NCBI GenBank assembly: GCA_021234155.1
Contig: JAJEKV010000050.1
Location: forward strand, 7,031,199-7,095,198
DNA: 64,000 nt
Origin: Isoetes taiwanensis
Lineage: Eukaryota > Streptophyta > Lycopodiopsida > Isoetales > Isoetaceae
Reading direction: 5' to 3'
How positions within the stretch are numbered: the stretch's first letter is position 1; each line of letters starts with the position of its first letter. Under the pieces are notes generated by a model, which was not told where the DNA came from, searched no databases, and worked only from the letters and a program-made list of their open reading frames with translations. Below, piece by piece: positions 57,688 to 64,000 of the stretch. The translations under genes were made by a program, and so were the position numbers.

Positions 57688-59286
57688 TTGCTCTCCACCG
57701 CTAGGCGATCTTCCGGCTCCACGAGGCGCCGCATCCGTTTGATACTCCCTTCCTTGCTAGATCAATGGCCACCGCCGACTTCACTTGACCCGATGGTTAC
57801 GCCCCGGTGCCCATCTTTGGTGGCAGATGTCAACGACATCTTCCGAGTCTTCGAGAAGGAATTAGATGTGCAAGCTACTTTAAACGCAACCCCAGCATAT
57901 AGACAAGTCCTAGCAGAGTTCCAAGCTAGGGTAGGACCCTCCCTTGTCGAGTCCCCCTTGCATAGGCTATTTTGTCCCCCCCCATCCTTTCAAGCGGCCT
58001 TGGAGGATGTCCCCAACATCGCCAAGTACCTAACCAACAAAGCGCCAAAGGTCGCCAGACTACATGGTCCCGACGATAGCAGGACCAAGTACTTCTCCTA
58101 CACCGCTGCCTTAGCCATTTTCTTATCCCAATCGCGTCGAAAACCCAATGGGGGCAACCTCTATCCCTCCGATGGAGGTGGACCCCATAGCAAAGCTTGA
58201 GGAAGAAGAAGCGGTCGTCTGCAATATCAGCAAGAGCGTGAAGGAGAAGACGAAGAAGAAGAGGAGTCCGGCGACAATAAGTACACCTGAGCTCGACTCG
58301 AGAGGAGGAAACGGCAACAAGCGTAATCGGGGAGATGGCGAACTTTGAGCGGCCGGGCGGTAACATCGAGATTGCTCCCCACTCTGGCTAGGCATCACAA
58401 GCCTAGCCCCAATCATCATCAGCGAGAGGAGTATCTACTCCTCGGTGACATCCGAACCTTCCGAGTGCGGAGAGGGAGCTCGAGTTTGACCCGAACTACT
58501 CCACCAGCTACGGCGGTCGGACTTGGGCGACTTCATCGTCCGGGAGCCCTCGGACTTTCCGGCTCCAAGTGAGAGAAGCCGACACTTACACAGGAGAGTC
58601 GACTTTGGACATCCAGGCCCTACAAAGAAGATCGGGCAAATGATGGGCGGCGAGAGCCGCCAGCGAGAGGAGGAGTTCCTCGCCCTCCAGAAGAGATGGG
58701 GATTTGTGGGAAGACCACAAGCATTTTAATGCCGAGGCCTTGACACCACCTCCATCAAGAGGAGCAGGAATCGACCTCGGGCGTAGTCGACTCCACAATT
58801 GAAGACCACCGGGACCTCACCCGAAATAGAAGTCGGCGATTCTGGCCAGGGCAATGTGGTGGAGGCCAAACAAGCGGAGAGGCTTCAGCGACGCACAATG
58901 ACAGGTCCCTGAGGTACTACCTGCCGCTGCTACTAGATGGGAGAATAGCGGTAATCCACCGCAAGTTCAGCCCCAGAGGTGAAGAAGGAGTGTTCATGCT
59001 GATTGCACTCTCAGGCTTCGGCAGGCATGCTCGCATAGCGCCAAATGTCGACTCTGGCTGCTCGGTCAAGAGGGCAATGGCACTTGACCTCTTCGACTTC
59101 GCCATACCCTATCGACGTCGCGAGATTGGCGGTCCCGCTGCAGCCCTTACATCCGACTGCAGGGTGGAAGAGCTGGTGAGAGCCTTGCAGGGCGGCTCGT
59201 CAGCAAGCGTCATCAGGAACTTGGGTCATTCGGTAGAAACGGCCCAAGTTAAGAAGTTCCTTGAGGACAACCCGTCTTACCGGTGA
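57688..59286 (+). pseudogene. Unidentified gene after the second palindrome/TATA module
   Basis: An open part (57688-58200) includes VADVNDIFRVFEKELDVQAT, YRQVLAEFQARVGPSLVESP, FQAALEDVPNIAKYLTNKAP and RTKYFSYTAALAIFLSQS. A lysine-rich, nuclear-type piece follows (58148-58348: ISKSVKEKTKKKRSP). The end (about 58893-59286) reads RYYLPLLLDGRIAVIHRKFS, EEGVFMLIALSGFGRHARIA, LTSDCRVEELVRALQGG and VKKFLEDNPSYR with a stop at 59286. ATTAAAATATTATATAATAT, a possible polyadenylation region, follows. I recognise no family. Frameshifts in the middle (58200-58890) make it unlikely to be functional as read. Confidence 0.5.
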
Positions 59287-59465
59287 TTTCAAGATTAGTT
59301 AGACTCTTGATCCCAGAGACTTTTGTATTAAAATATTATATAATATAAATATAATCCCTCTTGCACTCTTAAATGTCTTGTTGATACATTTTGCGCCACA
59401 ACTATGCCAATAAACGTAAACAATGTAAGGAAACAAGAAAACTAACCATATAGCCATGAATTACT
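59287..59465. other. Spacer before the chromovirus
   Basis: AT-rich; no LTR end or primer site was identified, so the 5' boundary of the chromovirus is unknown. Confidence 0.4.
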
Positions 59466-59469
59466 TGTG

Positions 59470-60762
59470 GATGCAGCTAGAGGCCTAGGCTCGGGAGAAC
59501 AACAACAACGCCGAGACATCATGGAAGAACAGGACCCCCGCCTAGACCACCTCCGCAAGGAACCTATTTGAAGAAATGGAACCCATGACCCCGAGAGGAG
59601 GAGATATCCCGGATGAGGGACCGGACCTTGAGCGGATAAAGGCTCGCTAGCAAGACAAGCGAGGGAGGCGGGTTGGGTGGCAACGCTCAATTGCCACAAG
59701 CATCAGCTTCGGAAAATAGGAAGGGACAAGAAGAGAAGCAAGAGAAGAAGATCCCCGGTTCCATTTCCTCCGACTCAAGCTCGGACTTCGGACTCAGAGC
59801 TTAGGAAGAGGAAGAAACGGGCCCGGGACCCAACGGATGGAAGGCAAAGGGACAATCAAGAGAGAAGGCAGAGAGAATACCCCGGATGGACGACAAAAGG
59901 GACACAAGAGTCTCGGACTACCAAAAGAAGGTAGACTCGCTTTGGGAAATGTTTGGAAAGCCAGAAAACTCGAGCAATTCTCCGGAGAAAGAACGGTCGA
60001 ATGGAGGCCGAGGCTTGGCTTGATGAAATGAGTGAATATGGAAACGCTTATGGCATGAAGGACAAGGATAAAGGCCGAGTGGCAACAGCCAACCTGAAAG
60101 GAGCAGCACGCATTTGGTGGAAGGGGTATGCAAAGACCCATGGCTTGAGCAGGGACGCTTGCAGGTTCAAGAAGTTTGCCAAAGCCTTCAAGCGCCACTA
60201 CGTCCCAAGAGAGCACAAGTCCAGCATGATGCAGCAGTTCTATAGGTTGCAGCAAGGAAACAAGTCGGTCCAGAAATATACAGAGGAATTCATGAGGCTG
60301 AGGCTATATGTACCAAAGTTGGGAGAGAAGCATGCAATGGAAAGTTATATTGAAGGGCTGAAGGATGAGATTCGCAAGCTGGTGAGGGCAATAAACCCTA
60401 AGACAGTATCAGAAGCGGAGTGCAAGGCTATAAGCTTGCAAGGAACGGGACTTCAGAATAGCGGGCAGAGGCAGCAGTATTTTCAGGACAAAGGCAAAGC
60501 ATCAGGGAGCTATAGCCCTAGAGCAGCAAGCCCAGGTCCAGCTAGAGCCCCATATGGTGGCAATCAGGGGAAGCAGAACGAGAAGAAGCAGGTGTCCTTC
60601 AAGGACAAGCAGGAGGGATCAAACTACTCCAAAGCAGTACGATCCTTTTTACAGGCTATGCCCAAGGAAAAGAGGCGGGGAGTGCATGGAGAAACGGCTT
60701 TTGCTTCCAGCCGGGCCATAGAACAAATGAATCTGCCCCTATGTCATGAGTCGCGGCACTAG
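59470..60762 (+). pseudogene. gag of the right-hand chromovirus
   Basis: Lysine/arginine-rich N-terminal pieces (RKRKKRARDPTDG) lead to a 269-residue frame at 59953-60762. It reads EAEAWLDEMSEYGNAYGMKD, GAARIWWKGYAKTHGLSRDA, FKRHYVPREHKSSMMQQFYR and VQKYTEEFMRLRLYVPKLGE, a standard Retrotrans_gag domain. The C-terminal part is Gln/Gly/Ser-rich with no CCHC knuckle visible. Confidence 0.85.
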
Positions 60763-61340
60763 CGTAATTGGGGAGATTGGGACATCCCGTCGATGACGAC
60801 GACTGGGCGCAGCCCGAGACTACATTCGTGGTGAGTGTCATATCTTTGCCGCAATAGATCTGAGAACAAGCGGAGTCAATACAAGGTAATTTCCACGGTA
60901 GGGAAGGCCAAGGCCAAGTCTTTCATAGTCCCGATAGATTCAGGGAAGTAGCCATAACCAGCGTCCCCAAGAATGGTGCAAATGTTGAAGTTGAAACCGC
61001 CAAGTCGGCCGAGACCCGTTGTTTTAGCAAGTGGAGCAAAAAGGCGCATGCAAACAGCAAGAGGATCAATTTCGACATCGATTTGCCGGAATAAACATCC
61101 GGATGGGGGCGTAAGTAATGGGCATTGGCAAGTATGACTTGATCATAGGAATGGAGTACCTTGGACGGCAGGGGCCATCATTGATTGTGGGAAAGCGGAA
61201 AGTGACCTTCCCAACGCCCGACGGCAAGATTATTGAGATCTCGGTAAGGAAGTTGTTCCCATCATGCGGTGTATGTCGCCTAAACGACGCTCAAGTCAAT
61301 CAAGAGCAAGTAGGTAGCATACATCTTCAAGCTTGAGATC
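60763..61340 (+). pseudogene. Protease of the right-hand chromovirus
   Basis: FIVPIDSG near 60925-60945 holds the catalytic Asp of a retropepsin and is cut by a stop immediately after. IGKYDLIIGMEYLGRQGPSL and VGKRKVTFPTPDGKIIEISV (61118-61245) form the C-terminal half. The same block occurs at 50370-50500 and in the duplicated copy at about 54640-54775. Confidence 0.75.
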
Positions 61341-61399
61341 AAGAGCCGGAGTCCAAAGAAAGCAAAGAAGACAAGGTGCTCAACAAGTTGCCGAAGCAA

Positions 61400-62760
61400 A
61401 TAGCTAACTTGATCCACGGAATTCCATGATCTCTTTCACGATGAGATCGAGCACCTCCCTCCTTACGAGTCGAAAAGCGAGATAGCACTCGAACTTAGAA
61501 CGAAGCCCACAAGTAAGGCTCCATACGAGAATGACGACGAGGAATTGTGAGCTAAAGAAGCAATTAGCGGGAGTTGCTTTCGACCTAGGCTTTATTAGAC
61601 CTAGCGTCTCGCCATTTGGAGTGCCCATCCTTTTGTCAAGAAGAAGGATGGCGGTTTGAGGATGTGCATAGACTATAGGCGCTTGAACAAGCACACCATC
61701 AAAAACAAGTATGCGCTTCCCGTGTCGGATGACTTGATGGATCAGCTTCAAGGAGCAAAGGTCTTCTCAAAAATCGATTTAAGGTCGGGGATATCATCGA
61801 TCCGGATAAAGGAAGAAGATATTCATAAGACCGCCAGACGCTGGTATGGACATTATGAGTTCACGGTAATGTCTTTTCGCTTATCGAACGCTCCAAAGAA
61901 CGTTCATGAGGCTCATGAACGATATCTTCAGGGAGTTCTTAGACACCTTTGTGATAGTGTTCTTTGATGACATTTTGGTGTATAGCAGATCCCTTGAAGA
62001 GCACGTACAACACTTAAGGAGGGTGCTCGAAAAGTTGAAGAGGCACCAGTTGTACGCCAAGTTGTCGAAGTGTCACTTCGCAACGGAAAAGGTGGAATAT
62101 CTTGGTCACGTGATATCGGCTGAAGGAATTTCGACGGACCCTTCCAAGATTGAAGCCGTCATTCAGTGGCCGGCACCGAAGAATGTGCATGAGGTCAGAA
62201 GTTTCCTCGGCCTAGCAGGGTACTACAGGAAGTTCGTGAAGAACTTTGCTAAGATAGCGGCCTCGCTAACAAACTTGACGAGGGCGGAAAAAGTGAAAGA
62301 TTGGGTAGATCATTGGCACAAGAAAGCCCAAAAGGGGTTTGAACTGTTGAAGGAAGCCTTAACAACCGCCCCCGTCTTAACCCTGCCAGACCCAGAGAAA
62401 GATAAGCTTGTAGCAACAGATGCGTAAGATAGCTACAGTGCGATTGCTCATGCAAGAAGAGCGTGTAGTAGCGTCATTTACTCGGGAAGATGAACGACGC
62501 CGAAACGCTGAAGCACCCCACGCATGATCAAGAGTCGCTTATGCGGTTGTCGGGGGCATTAAAAATTTGGAGGCATTACCTTTTGGGAAGAAAGTTCCAA
62601 TTGGATACGAGATCATCGAGCCTCCAAGATGTATTTACGCTAACCACACCTCAACCCGAGGCGTAGAAGGTGGATGGAGTTCCTTTAAGAGTATGACTTT
62701 GATATAGTCTACAAGCCGGGGAAGCTCAATGTGGTAGCGGATGCGCTTTCAAGGCATCCC
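61400..62760 (+). pseudogene. Reverse transcriptase and RNase H of the right-hand chromovirus
   Basis: [56 protein letters not shown] (61656-61895), then, one frame over, [20 protein letters not shown] (catalytic FFDD, about 61955-61985), [20 protein letters not shown] and [20 protein letters not shown]. RNase H starts near 62340 with [19 protein letters not shown]. It is shifted through 62700 and ends with FDI..YKPGKLNVVADALSR (62697-62755). Confidence 0.88.
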
Positions 62761-62799
62761 CGACAACTAGAGTGCATTGCAATGCAATTTCGACGCTTT

Positions 62800-64000
62800 C
62801 CAAATGACTTCGGAAGAAGATCGAAGAATCCTTGCCAACGGATGTCGACTTCAAGGAAGTTTGGGCAAGTTTATGTAGAGAAGCAAGAAACGGATAAGGA
62901 GCGGGAAGCCTTCAAAAATTTTAAGAAGGAAGGTAACTTATTATATCATAAGAACAAGTTGTGTGTGCGGTAATCTTCGTGAGTAAGGAAGTTGATTCTC
63001 CATGACACACACAAATACCAATAACTGGCCATGCGGGATTCATGAAAACATATTTCAAAGTCACGCGCAGCCTATTATTGGCCAGAATGAAGAAGCGGAT
63101 AGCTTCGCTACCTTTGTCGACAAAACGGGCGAATGCGGCCGAATTCGGGGAGCTTTGGAGCCCTTAGCGGTGCCAAACGCTAAGTGGGAGGTCATCAGCA
63201 TGGATTTCATCACAGGGCTTCCAAGGACAGTAAGAGGGAAGGATGCTTTGATGGTAGTAGTCGACAAGTTGTCGAAAATGGCACATTTCGTGCCTTGCAG
63301 GACTACAGATACAGCTATGGATACAGCAAAGCTCTTCACCAAAGAGATCTTCAGACTTCATGGTATGCCAAGGGAGATTATCTCCGACAGGGATCCGAAG
63401 TTCATGAGCGCCTTTTGGCAAGACCTCTTTCGCGACCATTGAGGGCGGTTATCCATGAGCACGGCGTATCATCCTCGACGGATGGCCAAACGGAGGCGGA
63501 CCAACGAAATTTTGGAGGACATGCTACGAAACTATGTGCCGAATAAGCAAGGTATGTGGGAAGAATTTATTCACTTGGTTGAGTTTGCATACAATAGCAC
63601 CAAGCGGAATCATCCCAAATGTCGCCGTTTATGATCAATTCTTACTATCAATGCCTAACTCCGCACACTTGGCACAATCACGGTCAAAAGTAGAAGTCTC
63701 ACAAGACATGTTGGCCGATATCACGCAGCTTCGTGGAAGAAGTCGCGAGGATACCTCCCAGCGACAAAGGAGTCGGGAGAAGAGCATCGCCGACAAGCAT
63801 CGAACAGTCAGAGAGTTCGAAGTTGGCGACAATGTGTGGCTCAAGATCAAGGTGAAGCAGGCGAAGCTCAGGATCGGGAATTGCAAGAAGCTTGCTCCGA
63901 GGTGGGCTGGACCTTTCAAGATAATCAAGAGAATAGGTAATCAATCCCTACGATTGGATCTACCAGCACACCTAAAGATTCATAAGGTCTTCCACGTCAG
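62800..64000 (+). pseudogene. Integrase of the right-hand chromovirus, 3' end outside the window
   Basis: The HHCC region (62990-63140) is eroded. The core is open at about 63170-63440: KWEVISMDFITGLPRTVRGK (first Asp), VVVDKLSKMAHFVPC, FRLHGMPREIISDRDPKFMS (second Asp). The Glu block, STAYHP...TDGQTEAD and NEILEDMLRNYV, is split by two frameshifts (63460-63545). The C-terminus reads VREFEVGDNVWLKIKVKQAK, APRWAGPFKIIKRIGNQSLR and LDLPAHLKIHKVFHV at the edge. Confidence 0.88.

Larger units (their letters stand above)
59466..64000 (+). mobile_element. Chromovirus-type Ty3/gypsy gag-pol, running off the window
   Basis: Order gag, protease, RT, RNase H, integrase with a GPY/F C-terminus at the edge. 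[21 protein letters not shown] and integrase SMDFITGLP are the chromoviral forms. A chromodomain would be expected just beyond 64000 and cannot be checked. No 5' LTR was found. Frameshifts and stops occur in every domain. Confidence 0.88.

Overview
The window is nuclear DNA of a land plant. It holds decayed pieces of plant genes (a DRP5A/ARC5-type dynamin, a DUF688-type protein, a pentatricopeptide-repeat protein, CENH3-like histones) inside a dense nest of LTR retrotransposons and a large DNA transposon. Intact single-copy genes are nearly absent. The very large intergenic space, and a DNA-transposon protein type that I recall as abundant in seed-free plants, would suit a fern, lycophyte or similar genome, but that placement is inference. 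Almost every reading frame is broken by small indels or stops. True decay and uncorrected assembly indels cannot be separated from this sequence alone, so most coding entries are called pseudogenes.

Layout. 1-2520: a dynamin-gene fragment, a poly-A tract, and a truncated minus-strand Ty1/copia element fused to a copied exon of the DUF688-type gene that lies at 11834-13159. 2678-11170: Ty3/gypsy element 'B' with two long LTRs. 11834-13159: DUF688-type gene (minus), one intron, one frameshift. 13160-16850: no gene seen. 16860-17900: gag/protease relic of the gypsy 'A' type. 17860-33113: two copies of a stretch of an unidentified coiled-coil gene. One copy is interrupted by a 0.96-kb insertion and by an 11.5-kb DNA transposon (19458-30954). 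The other copy keeps both sites empty, which fixes the ends of both insertions.

33262-39045: an LTR with a tRNA-iMet primer site, followed by histone-H3-like locus 1, a minisatellite and an array of palindromes. 39051-50160: Ty3/gypsy element 'A', complete from LTR to LTR with a CTTAG target-site duplication and about 4 kb of extra coding sequence after pol. 50166-52480: pol fragment of a chromovirus-type Ty3/gypsy element, the host of the 'A' insertion. 52673-55185: a second copy of the 'A'/chromovirus junction segment. 55186-55362: a micro-inversion. 55340-59286: palindromes, CENH3-like locus 2, more palindromes, a second promoter and an unidentified gene. 59470-64000: chromovirus gag-pol running off the window edge.

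The most unusual feature is the recurrence of one arrangement at two places: an H3/CENH3-like gene with a very long acidic tail, then 61-68-bp palindromes spaced about 200 bp apart, then a TATA promoter, then chromovirus sequence. I propose this as a candidate composite unit, either a chromovirus that captured a centromeric-histone-like gene or a duplicated host locus repeatedly hit by such elements. The second notable system is the DNA transposon, which carries a split transposase-like gene, an FCP1-like phosphatase domain, other coding segments and a captured PPR fragment.
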